This document shows, one piece after another, positions 1 through 10,746 of a DNA stretch of 64,000 nt (within the stretch, counting starts at the first letter, position 1; each line of letters begins with the position of its first letter). The position numbers and the translations under genes were made by a program. The DNA comes from Agaricus subrufescens (taxonomy: Eukaryota > Basidiomycota > Agaricomycetes > Agaricales > Agaricaceae): assembly GCA_029945375.1 (NCBI GenBank), contig CM057064.1, positions 1,612,001 through 1,676,000 on the forward strand, in the 5' to 3' direction. The notes beneath the pieces are model-generated. The model saw only the letters and a program-made list of their open reading frames with translations. It ran no database searches and was not told the origin of the DNA.

Positions 1-3000
1 ATTTGAGGCGATAAGGTACAAGGGGAAGCGATCCATTACGTTGGATAGAGGGGCAAACTGGTTGAGTAATCGTCCCGAAGAAGTAGCAACCTTTTCTCGT
101 TGGTACAAGCATTCCATTATGCCTCTCCTTGAAGACATATGATTCAATGAAAGTAGGTTTGCGTGCTCAGTACGGGTCTGAAGGCGAGGAAGGCGCAAAT
201 GATCCAAAATCACCAGATAGTCATCGGGAAGGATGCCTAAGGGAACGAAGATCTCGATACCTCGGTTTCGCATTGCCCTTGACAGTTCACCATGTTGAGG
301 ATCGACAGTCATGAATAACCGGAAATTAGAGTGTGGTTTAATGACCTCGACCGCGCCCTGCACCAGACCACGTTCATTCAAAGACAGTTGGCCGTTGGGT
401 TCACAGAGGGAATTAAGGCGATCCAATACAGAAGGATTGCAGAGATTAGCGCCATCCAGAAGTAACCATTTACCTTGACGCATTGCTTGGACCAAGGGTC
501 CATCTATCCATTCGAAACGCCCTACCGATGATGATTGCAAGAGGACTTTGATGCGCTCTTGAAATACCGTGGTGTCACGGTGGTCCCTAAGGTGGGAAAG
601 AAAGTCGGAAGACTGTTCCAGTAAAGTAACAATCGTTCCTTGGGTGAGGGGCCGGGATACCGCTAAATTCAATGAGTCTCGCATGGATATAAGATTTTGT
701 AGCCCCTCGGCCGGTTTCGGATTCCGAAAGATTTCTTCGGCCAGCTGCAAAACGTCACGGATGAGATCGGTTGCTTGCGCCCGAACGTCAACCTGTTCAA
801 AGCTGCCAATTATATCCATTGTGTCCGTGGCGCTATTGATAGAAATCTCGCAAAGCGGATTGCCTGTAAAGTTAGCCATGGCCCGAATCAAGTGGGACTT
901 ACCACTGTCGCGGGGACCAGTGACGATAGCTAGCCAGTTTTGTGAGATACAGTCGCCAAGCGTCTCTAAAGGTGCAGTTTGGAACTTGAGAAGGCGTTCG
1001 GGTCGAGCACAGGCTGAGAAATTAAGGCGCAGAGTCATGAAATGCCCAATTTCTAGCTGCGAGGGGGAGAAGTATGAAGGAGGGGCTTGTTCAATTGAGG
1101 AACCCGAAGTAGAAAAGATAGCGTCGAAAAGGTCTTGAACATGACGGCGGTCTTCATTGCAGCGAAATCGTTGGAGGTATACGCCCCGAAGGAAGGAGAT
1201 AGGTGCTCTATCACGATACGAACTCATAAGGCGGCCCCATCGTATGACATCACGAAGATTAAATTCCCAAGGTGCGCCAACACGGCCAAATATTTTTCGA
1301 TGTGTGACCTCGTCGTTAAGATTGCTATTAAAAGCGATCATGGCAGAGAGAACGTTTTCATCCATATCCGGGAACATGTGCTGGCAAACCAAATTGAGGT
1401 CTGCAGAAGTGAGTTCTTCGATGTAGACTTTCGTAAAGCGGTTGACAAATGATTTGGGTAATCCTTTGCGGCCACCTCCTTGATTTATGGGATTTTGCGC
1501 TGCGAAGATTCGAAATGATGGATGACAAGTGAATGATTTGTTCAACTCCGGAATATAGACTGTTCCTCGATGATCAAGAACAGCATTAAGGCCCTCAAGT
1601 ACAGTTTGAGGAGCCAAGTTCATTTCGTCGAGGAGTACCCAGTAGCCATTCTGTAATGCCTTGAGAAATTCTGCATCTCTCCAAGCAAACTCGCCTGGTG
1701 AACCGCCCTCGACGGGGAGGTCGGAACCAAAGAGGTCGATTAGATCAGTTTGGTCAGATAGATTGATGCGGCAAAGATGGTGACCAGAGATGTTTGCGAG
1801 AGCTGTTACCAAACTCGTTTTTCCGACTCCCGGACTACCCTCGAGGAGAATAGGCTTTGATAGTTGACAAGCACGCAAGATACGCATAGCGTTACTCTGT
1901 GACGTTGGGGCAGTCAGATTGAAGATCTGAGGCTGCGCCTCGAGGGGTCCTTTCTTGACCGCAAACGAGCCGAGCTGAACATATTGGGCGGGGTCGAAAA
2001 CCGGACCATCGAAATCGTTAGCAGTGAATGGTACCATCTCGTTGAGTTTCTTGATAGCTTTTTCCTTGAGCCTAACCAGAGCATCGCGAGAATACGCAGA
2101 CAACTGAGGAAGGGAAGCAAGTCCATCGAGGCACGTCATTTGTGCTGCATGGTGCTATGAACCTCATTAGCCGGTACTAGCGTCTAGCGAATTCAAACTT
2201 ACGAAAACCTCCGAAGACGAGATGGCTTCTTCAGTTGTGGATTTGTAGACAGCATTGGAAAACATGACCCAAGCCTACAGAAGGACGCATCAGATTTTGA
2301 CGAAGTTCATTTCAAAAGTTAGTTACTATAATGTCACGCAGACTTGTTAGTGACCTATCCCCAACCTTCGACGACAACCACTCCATATAGTCAAGTACTT
2401 TTTGCGTATAGGGTTTGAGATCGACGTGTTTCCACAGACTGTCCACAATCAACTCCAAGTCAGCACGACCATCCACGCGCGGTACCCAGATCTCTGTGAA
2501 ACGATTTCGCAACGCTGGTGACAGTTCTTTCTTTCCGTAGTCGCCACCTGGGTTCATCGTGGCAACTAACTTGAAGGCATCTATAGCCTTGATAACTGGG
2601 TGTACAAAATCATTTCCTCCCTTTTCGGCAAGAACAATAGTGCGAGCAGGTTCAAGTACGCTGTTCAACCGTTCTAGGACAGAGTCATCTGCTAAAGAAA
2701 TTTCATCGAGCAAAAAAACGTCTCCGTGTGCCATAGCTTCGACGAGAGGACCATCATGCCACTCGAAGATGGACTGGAGCCGAAGCAGACGATTTTGGGC
2801 ATCGGATAGCTGGCCATGGTTAACGGAGGAAGACAACTTTAAAGCCTTTTCCAGGGCAGAAGCAAGCCCTTCAAAGGATGTGTCGGTGGGCTGTAGACCG
2901 CTGGCTGCTAATGCCAAGGATGCTTCTTGAAATGCCTCTGCTTCCAGCGCAGTCCGATTTCGAACGGGACGCAGAGCACCGATAATATCCGCGGTTTCAG

Positions 3001-6000
3001 TGTTCTGATGACAGTTTAGCCCACGTAGCCGCTGTCCGGTAGCCTCCGCAACGATTTGGCAGACGGAAGTTTTTCCAGAGCCCGTTTCTCCAACCAACAG
3101 AACGGGTTCATTAAACTTCAGCGCACGACAGACCAAGATATATAAGCGTTGCATGGCCTTGGTCCAGACAACATTGGATGTTGATGGTAATGGTGTGCCC
3201 AAAAAGTCCGCCATGTTCACGCTAGGTTGATAGAGGTCATAAAGAACGTCCTCGTTAATTTGCACCCCCATGATAGATTGGATCACCTCCTTGACAACGG
3301 CCTTATCATCATCCCGACGCGCACGCTCTGCCAGCAGCATATATCCATTGTCAGCTAACTCTTGATAGCCAACCGCATCTCTATTGGCCCAACGGAACAA
3401 GTCCCGGAGAGTAGCAAAGCTTTGCTTACTCTCAAAAACACGACTGGCCTGTCTCCGCTTCTGCAGCTCTTGAAATACCGCTACAATGCGTTTACCATAA
3501 GAGGGAGCAATCTTGCAGCGTTGACATAAGATCGACTCTAACTCAGTTTGTGGGACATCCTGAAAATGCACTTCAAGGAACCGGTTACGAAATGCACGGG
3601 ATAGTATTTTTCGGCCGGCATAGAGACCGGGTGGGTTTTGAGTTGCGAACAACATGAAACGAGGGTGAGGCCGCACCACTTCTTGAGTTTCTGGAATAAC
3701 AAGCTCTCGGTTGTCATCAAGAAGCCGGTTAAGGGCTTCCAGGACGTCAGTTGGAGCCAAATTCAGTTCGTCTAGGACGATCCAATCTCCATTCCGCAGG
3801 GCATGTACAAGGAGACCGTCCTTGAAAACAAGTTTGCCAGTTAAAGGGTCAGACACGTAAGAACCTAGATACTCTTGAATGTCTGTGTGCTCATGATTAT
3901 TGATGCGGACAAAGCGATGACCGGTTCGCCGGGCCAGGTACTCGACAGAGCTTGTCTTACCACTCGAAGTGGGGCCCTCGATGAGAACAGGGAACCTCCT
4001 CGTTGTGACGATACGCGCGAGATCGATAAGTTTCGTTTCCACCGAAGGCGTCAAGATGTACTCTTCCATTGGGTCTTCAGGGTACGGACCCCTCTTCAAG
4101 TAGAATGGCCCAAATTTGACAAACTCATCTGCCGAATGACCGCGGGGAATTGCTGGTTCCGTATGTAACATGGACTTGGGGTTTCGCACTCCTACCAGCA
4201 GGTGTTTATGCATTAGCCCCACCAAAACCTCCGCACTCGATGGATCTAATACCATCGTAAACGCCATCAAGCAACCCTCCCAAACTGACCGACGCAAACT
4301 ATACATGCCCGCCATATCAGAAGCGAATGTCAACGCGCGTGCCAGTGTTCGCATACTGAAATGTGGTCGATGATTGGCACCATCCGCGAGCTGACGCTTC
4401 TCTGCCAGACTTTTGGCGGCGATATAGAACTCTGCCACGTTCATAATGATCCCTTTGTCTCCAACTGCACATGCTCCGATATATTGGGTAATTATGCTCA
4501 GGTGTGTATCTTTATCAGCATCTGGTGGCGGAACGTCGATCTCGGTAAACCGGGAACGGATATTCGGAGGGAGATCCTTCTTGCCCACATCAGTTGCCGG
4601 GTTCATGCAGGCAAATAACCGGAAATCTGGGTGACGAGGTACAGGTTCGAGGGATCCTTGCTCAGTGAGGGTAATTGATGCAGTTGGACCATGAAGCAAT
4701 CCAGAGATACATTCAAGGGTTTCTGGGCTTGCAAGATTAATTTCGTCCAACAGGACCCTTCAGCCATAAATAAGTTTCTGTATGCACTGGTCGGTAAACA
4801 CTTAACTTACCAATCGCCTGACCGTAAAGCTTTGACCAAAGGACCTTCTACGAATCCGAAAGCAAATTTGCCTTTTCCTTGCACGTGCTGGATTTCGAAC
4901 TCATCGACATCCTTCAAGAAAGCGTCCCACACAGCCAGAGATTCTACAGAATTAACCTTCCTTCGTTTACGAGGTGCCTCGGGTTCGCCCCGTCCATGAT
5001 CAACCTCACTACAAACGAGAACCATAGGTATGAGTTTAGAGCAAGAAAAAAGGTTGAAGAAAAAAGCGTACGTTGTCTGTTCAGCCCTTTTCGCCATCAA
5101 ACGTTCCCTAGCCAATCTTCCGCTCTCCTTCCACAGCCCGACAACTCTCTTCCACTTTCCTTCATTCATAGCTTTCCTGACCTCCGACTCAAACTTCTCA
5201 TTCTTCTTCCTACTAAACGTGGATCCAAACAACTCCAAAAACCTTTCCTGTAGCGCGGACGCAGGTACCCTCGTATCAATAGGTTTCAATCCCCCAATCA
5301 AATCTGACGATTCAGTCTGATGCGATAAGTTAAGAGATATGAGCGAGCGCCCGAGTAACGATGCCAGATGCGTGACGACACTAGTTTTTCCTGTACCTGT
5401 CTCACCAGTGAGCAAGACAGGTTCGGAGAGTGTGAGGCTTGTCATGATACGAGAGAGCAGGGACACAGCAGGACGATGCATGGCAAACGGTCTTGTGGGC
5501 GAAGGATCAACCATAGCCTTCCTCTGTTTTGCGGCCAATCTTGTTCTTCCTATGGAAACACCAATGATATTCCCGTTCACATCCTTCTCGATATCTAGAA
5601 CAGGTGCCCTTCCTTTCAATAACCATTGCTGTCTTTCCTCGTCCAAGCCAAGCTTCTTGCCAACAATCGCAGCAACATTGTCGAAATAATGTTTGGCGGA
5701 TGGAGTCGTAGCACCGGCTCCGAAAAAGACATCCCTCGCCTCCAGATATATCTCCTCCCTCAACGTAGGGTTTGTGAAGACATTCCAAAGTGGCACAATA
5801 CCTCCCTCCGACAGTTCGATATCCATCGACTGATCTGACGACAGCTCGATATCCATCGACTGATCTGACGGTGGTAACAGCCTGTCCACTCTGGCACACA
5901 ACTTTTCCAACTCTCTTAACCCAATCTCTCTCACACCCGCCACCATCTCTAATGCTTTCACCGCTGCCCAAAGATCAATCAACCCCTCTACAACATTCCC

Positions 6001-7851
6001 TCTCAACTTTACAAACCTCCTCTCTATGATCATCTTCAACTCTTCCCCCTCAGGAGCTCTGATAATTGTCTCACAAAATTTGTGAGCACCAAAGAATGAT
6101 GGCTGAGCAAATTTTCCGTTTCTCGATGGCTGTAAGGAACGCGTTGCGAACACTAGAAAGTTCTGATGCGCAATGATAGTTCCTCTAGATGGGACATCCA
6201 ACCTGGCTCGGGCTCCTATCCAATTGCCAAGTCGCAACGACTCAATAAGAGGTTTGATGACTCCAAGGACTTCATTGCTTCCTCGATCAATATCTTCAAA
6301 AACAACCCAACGACCTTCACGCATGGCTCGTACGAGGACACCCTCTTTCCATTCAAAACTCCCGGGTTGAGTTGAAGAAGAGACGTAAGAACCGAGAAGG
6401 GATCGGGGATCAAGGGATGTATCAGCGAGATGAATGGTAATGATTTGGTTCTTGGTCTCGGGATAAAGAGACCGGGCGAGGTGATCTAACAAAAGGGCTT
6501 TTCCGGCGGATGGTGAAGATGTGAGAAGTGTAGGAGCACGCATGGATATATGGAGAGCAAGAGCTTGAAGGGATTTGATAGAGGTCGGTGTAGCTATCAG
6601 CACCGAGGGGCGCGCGGCCGCTGCTGACTGTTGAAGGAGTAAGACGCCATGAATGTTCGCGATACGCGTACTATAAGAAAGTTAACCACAGCGATAATGG
6701 AGAAGGTAAGAGCATACCTCAGGTCATGATCCTCAACGCATACCCTCTCTCCTTCGTCCTCGAACCCATAAAACGTCTCCAAATCAATATCATAAAGCTC
6801 CTCCCTCATCCGCCTAACTCTTTGCACCTCCAACATTGGCAACACCCAGCCATCTAAACGTTTTTCCTTTCCCTCTTCATCTTTCCTCCCAAAACCACCG
6901 GCAGAAATCCAACAATCAATACTGCACATTTCATCGTCTCTCATCCCTAATACGTTCCTCTCTACCCTTTCTCTCTCCGCTTCTCCCATTCCACTTTGAT
7001 AAGCGTAGCACCTAATGGCAAGTAATTTAACTCCATTATCATTTTGATTGTGTTCGGATGACCATATGAGTTTGCTGAGAGGTGATAGACTCCAGAAGAG
7101 CTGAAGTGGGAGTTCACGGTTGGCTGACTGGATGCGGAAATAGGCTAAGAGAAGACGATGTAGTCTTTCAACCTCTGTGGGTGGTATATCGAGATGCGTG
7201 GTGATAGGCGCAAGCGGGCCATGGGGGTAATATCTAATCAAAAACTCGTGCAAAATTCTAAAAAAACCCAGTTATTAGTAAAGCGAGATAACGGAACGGA
7301 AAGAGAGAAAACCAGACTAACGGGAAGATTTCCTCATAAACCTCGACAACATATGCCAAAGCAACCAGCCTCTCCTCCTTCACCTCATCAGCATTTTCGT
7401 CATCCAACCACCTCGCCAGCAAATCAATCAACAACGGTCTAAACAAATCCACAACGCTCTCAAGCAACTGAGGCACGCTCAAACACCTGGATACGGCATC
7501 CAACAAGACCCTTTTTTCAACCACGGCACCTCCACCACAAACAAACGAATTGAGAATTTCAAGAATAGCAGGTAGTTGAGATTCAACTGCCGGATGTTGA
7601 ACAGCAATAACATCAATCAACTTTTTAATTTGTCTCTTCAAATTGAGTTTGAGTGGATCACGAAGAAGACTTGCGTCAAATGTAGCTGTAGTATTGGGAG
7701 ATGTAAAAAGGGCAGCGGCTGCTGCCATAGATTCGCCCGAGGTTGCAAATGACTCGGATCCAAATTCGGGGCATCCAGATACCGTAGTAGATGACGTTAG
7801 ATTTTGAGTTGCGAGAGACGGGGAGGTATCGAAAAGAGAAGTGCCAGCCAT
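1..7851 (-). CDS. MDN1: Midasin, giant dynein-like AAA ATPase of 60S ribosome assembly (N-terminal part, cut by window edge)
   Basis: Midasin (yeast Rea1/Mdn1) is a nuclear ATPase that pulls assembly factors such as Rsa4 and Ytm1 off pre-60S particles. Exons on the minus strand: 7851-7322, 7257-6718, 6670-5072, 5008-4811, 4757-2327, 2274-2203 and 2154-1, open to the edge, giving the first 2508 residues of a protein that is usually near 4900. Six Walker A motifs are visible: SPSAGKA (about residue 410), GETGTGKTS (780), GPTSSGKTS (1222), GETGSGKTS (1513), GSPGVGKTS (1898) and GPRDSGKS (2206), with matching LLDE Walker B motifs for the canonical modules. The D/E-rich linker and MIDAS domain lie off-window. 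AAA1 has GKA instead of GKT/S. The start is the first ATG of the exon that reaches the conserved region. The intron 5009-5071 is 63 nt with no in-frame stop. Identity is firm; a few splice sites are inferred. Confidence 0.95.
5810..5869. repeat. 30-bp tandem duplication inside the MDN1 coding sequence
   Basis: Two adjacent 30-bp units, 5810-5839 and 5840-5869, differ at one base. On the coding strand they give the ten-residue string SDQSMDIELS twice in a row, in the linker between AAA1 and AAA2 of midasin. The reading frame is kept. Confidence 0.9.
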
Positions 7852-8699
7852 TGCAGAGTTTTCTCGGCTTTTTTACTTGAGTAGATATAAAGACTTGCAC
7901 AAGCGCAAGTGAACTAGAAGCACAAATTCAAAAATAAGCACTGATAAAAACTCGACAGAAAAGACGTGACGCACCGCTAGTGTACTTTTAGTACGCGCCA
8001 GAGATATCAAGGCTATCTTCTGGTGGTAAATGTGTGTTTAGTGCCAGAGCCGACAATGATGGAGCTCGAGCAGCAGGTCAGAGATAGGTGAACGAAAAAG
8101 TGAAAAGTTTTCGTGTGACCGTGATGGCATAGATGCTGAGTCACATCTAATCTTATCTCTTGCTCCTTTGAGAGGGTTACTTCGGGCTACTACGGGCTAC
8201 TATATGCGCCAGGTACTCCAACGTGTCTCTGAGGCTGAGAATAGTAGTAATGTCCTATATTATTACAAACGATGACTGCATCGTACATTCAAGTGATAAT
8301 CCGAATATAGAATCACAAGTGAAAGTCGTAAACCAAAATATAGCTGTATCAAATGCAAAAGCAGATAGATAGAAAGGCAGATATGGGTATAACAATAGAT
8401 ACCTGTACGCCCGCACATAATTTTGGCCAGAAAGTGACGTATGAGCAACGGATCAAGTTATGATTGCTAACCGAAGGGGTTAGAAAGAAATCATTGTACT
8501 TTTTCCGCCGTTTGGCGTTCTTTGCAGATCCGTGTCGCGGGGTCGGAACACGCGTTGCTGTGTTGTCGAGGAACTCAATTTGCTCGGTCCGGCTCCGATA
8601 CGTCATTGCGCCCTCATCTCACTCACTTTCAAAATCACTACAACCGACTTCACCTTTTTCAGGCACCTTGCCATTCTCTTCCATTGTCTTCTACTTCGC
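7852..8699. other. Intergenic: MDN1 upstream region and 3' flank of the F-box gene
   Basis: 848 bp without a supportable gene. It must hold the MDN1 promoter because MDN1 reads leftward from 7851. A short direct repeat of the form CGGGCTACTA is seen near 8178-8205. The small reading frames here are antisense or lack homology signals. No RNA gene was recognised. Confidence 0.6.
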
Positions 8700-10679
8700 C
8701 TACTCCTCTACCTCTTCGACCCCATCTTCTTCAGAGCCACTCTCGTCCTCTCCGTCTTCGTCTTCTTCGTCTTCATCTTCTTCATCTTCTTCATCTTCTT
8801 CGTCGTCTTCATCCTCATCCTCTTCAATGACCTTCTCAACATTTACCCACCTTCCTGAGCTTTCCTCTCTATCCGAGCTTACCCACACGCCTGTCTCAAA
8901 TATGGACGACAGTACCGGATCGGTTCCAAACTTGTCCTCGACCACTAACCACTCTACGTTTCCCGTACACTCTCCAGCCTCAGCGGCGCGCTCCCTCTCA
9001 GAGATAACCCGATCGAGGGCGATTCCAGGTAGCCCAGCAATCTTGCACTTCTTTAGATTCGGCAAAACAATTCTCTCTCTCTTTAAAATACCTTGCGACT
9101 TCACCTCGACCTCCTCCGTAACTCGCGCAGACAATGCCTTCCACTCTGTCCTGCCGGTGCCGTCCTTGCTCCCCTCAGCCTCAGTCACTTTAACTTTCCA
9201 AAAATTTATTTCCAGTGCCTCCAAAACAATCAAACCCCCTATCAGCGCCTTCCACGACGAGGAGTCGCATTCCAGGGCTGTTATGATAAGCATATTCAGG
9301 GTTGTCGACAATTTTGGCAAGGGTAGACGTTTGAATATCGTTGGTCCATTACTAGATGCTGGGTTGACTGATATAGAAGGGGCGACTGTGGAGAGACTGG
9401 ATGTCGTGGGAGAAGAAGCATCAGGTGGTTGTGTAGGCGTCGGGGAGTAGAGGGGTGTTGACGATCTCGAACTTGGTGCCGCGTTGGATGCCCCCCAAGA
9501 ATCACTGCCCGATGATGAAGGAGAACTGCTAGCGGAGGGGTCGAGAGTCTGATCGTGAGACGGAGGCAAAGTTAAAGTGAAGGAAGTCGGTTCCAAATGA
9601 GAGTGATGATGGATCGTCGGCAGTTGAGCGGAAGCAGTAGGAAGGTTAGTGGGCGCGATTAACTCCACGAAGGGGGTGAAATCCTGGTCCGGCAAATCGA
9701 GACTAAGTTTCTTTACATTTGGCATCACAAGGCGGTCGAGGATGAGGCAGAGATAATCAGGATCCAAGTCAGTCAAACTTAACTCCCAGAGGGATTCCAA
9801 CAAGATAGAGTCATCCTGTTTTCCCTTTCCCTTGCCTTCGTGCATGGGCGTCCACTCTAGGTCCTCGGTGCCGTTCTCGGCCCTCGGGCCAGAATAGTGA
9901 AGGAACAAACGTTGGAGACTGGGGCTGTAGCGGAGCATCCTATCCCAGTATGTATATGGGGGTCTGATGTTGTCGGAGTGAAGGGCCAGTTCGAGGGTGT
10001 GCAAATCTAGCAAGTATGGACTCTGATCCCACGGAAGGTTGACACCGATCAGCGACACGTTCCGGAGGCTTGGAAGGGAATTGCTGAAGATTCGGACGGG
10101 CGGCCTGTATGTGGCAATGTAGAGGTCTTGAACCTGACGAAAGTCTTCGAAGTGGTATAGTTGGAGAGTCTCGAGATTGGGTGCTGGGCCGGAGCCACCG
10201 AGGTATTTGCGGGCGATCAACTTGCAATCATTGTCGCGAACCTTGAGATGAAAAGCACGCCAACAGAGCACATGTGGCATGATGAGAGTGAATATCTCTT
10301 CAAGCTCTTTGTTGCAGAGGGTGACGCCGGGGATGTGCTCCTGGGGTGCCACTGTGTTGACAAGAATGTCGAGACGACGGTTGGGGTTGCGGGAGCACCG
10401 CTCGAGGTACGCGATGGCACGAGGAATATGAGACATCTCCCTGAAGAAGAGAGTGGACCAGAGGGAGAAGGTTCGAAGGGCGACATGACGCCAGTGTTGG
10501 CAGACGTGGGAGACAGTGAGCTGGAATTGGGTTGAAGGGACGGCGTAGTAGTTCTGGTCCGGTTTGAGGAGAAAGGGAGAGTGCGCGTAGGGGTCGTAGT
10601 CCTGGGCACCGAGAACTATAATGCGCGACAGGAGCTCGACAGGGAGCGCATGGATGCCTGTGGGACAGTGGGCATACAT
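8700..10679 (-). CDS. F-box protein with long acidic C-terminal tail
   Basis: Single-exon reading frame of 659 residues. Residues 8-60 resemble an F-box-like motif: LPVELLSRIIVLG followed by VSHVCQHWRHVAL and a TFSLWSTLFF segment, the pattern found in the large Agaricomycete F-box families that link substrates to SCF ubiquitin ligases through Skp1. The middle (about 60-360) has leucine-spaced strings (LETLQLYHF, LPSLRNVSLIGV, VKKLSLDLP) suggesting degenerate leucine-rich repeats. Residues 370-450 are Ser/Pro-rich and probably disordered. The last 50 residues are almost only Asp and Glu, encoded by a trinucleotide-like tract. The ATG at 10679 lies just before the F-box and fits this class. The substrate cannot be told. 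Genes of this class expand and turn over quickly in mushroom genomes. Confidence 0.75.
   Translation of the reverse strand: MYAHCPTGIHALPVELLSRIIVLGAQDYDPYAHSPFLLKPDQNYYAVPSTQFQLTVSHVCQHWRHVALRTFSLWSTLFFREMSHIPRAIAYLERCSRNPNRRLDILVNTVAPQEHIPGVTLCNKELEEIFTLIMPHVLCWRAFHLKVRDNDCKLIARKYLGGSGPAPNLETLQLYHFEDFRQVQDLYIATYRPPVRIFSNSLPSLRNVSLIGVNLPWDQSPYLLDLHTLELALHSDNIRPPYTYWDRMLRYSPSLQRLFLHYSGPRAENGTEDLEWTPMHEGKGKGKQDDSILLESLWELSLTDLDPDYLCLILDRLVMPNVKKLSLDLPDQDFTPFVELIAPTNLPTASAQLPTIHHHSHLEPTSFTLTLPPSHDQTLDPSASSSPSSSGSDSWGASNAAPSSRSSTPLYSPTPTQPPDASSPTTSSLSTVAPSISVNPASSNGPTIFKRLPLPKLSTTLNMLIITALECDSSSWKALIGGLIVLEALEINFWKVKVTEAEGSKDGTGRTEWKALSARVTEEVEVKSQGILKRERIVLPNLKKCKIAGLPGIALDRVISERERAAEAGECTGNVEWLVVEDKFGTDPVLSSIFETGVWVSSDREESSGRWVNVEKVIEEDEDEDDEEDEEDEEDEDEEDEDGEDESGSEEDGVEEVEE
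8751..8825. repeat. TCT/TCG-rich imperfect trinucleotide tract encoding an Asp/Glu tail
   Basis: About 75 bp of TCT, TCG and TCA triplets on the plus strand. Read on the minus strand it encodes the near-continuous Glu/Asp run at the end of the F-box protein. The interruptions are mostly third-position changes or E/D swaps, so acidity is kept. Confidence 0.85.
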
Positions 10680-10746
10680 GAGAGAACGAAGGAAGAGGAA
10701 GTCATATTATAAATATCTAATCGGGGGATAGATGACATAAGCTACA

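Noticed and set aside
569..1138. Plus-strand frame over the left part of the window
   Set aside because: The minus strand here reads the midasin AAA5-AAA6 region without interruption to the edge.
8464..9450. 328-residue plus-strand frame with a long Ser run
   Set aside because: Antisense of the F-box gene; the Ser run is the complement of the Glu/Asp tract.
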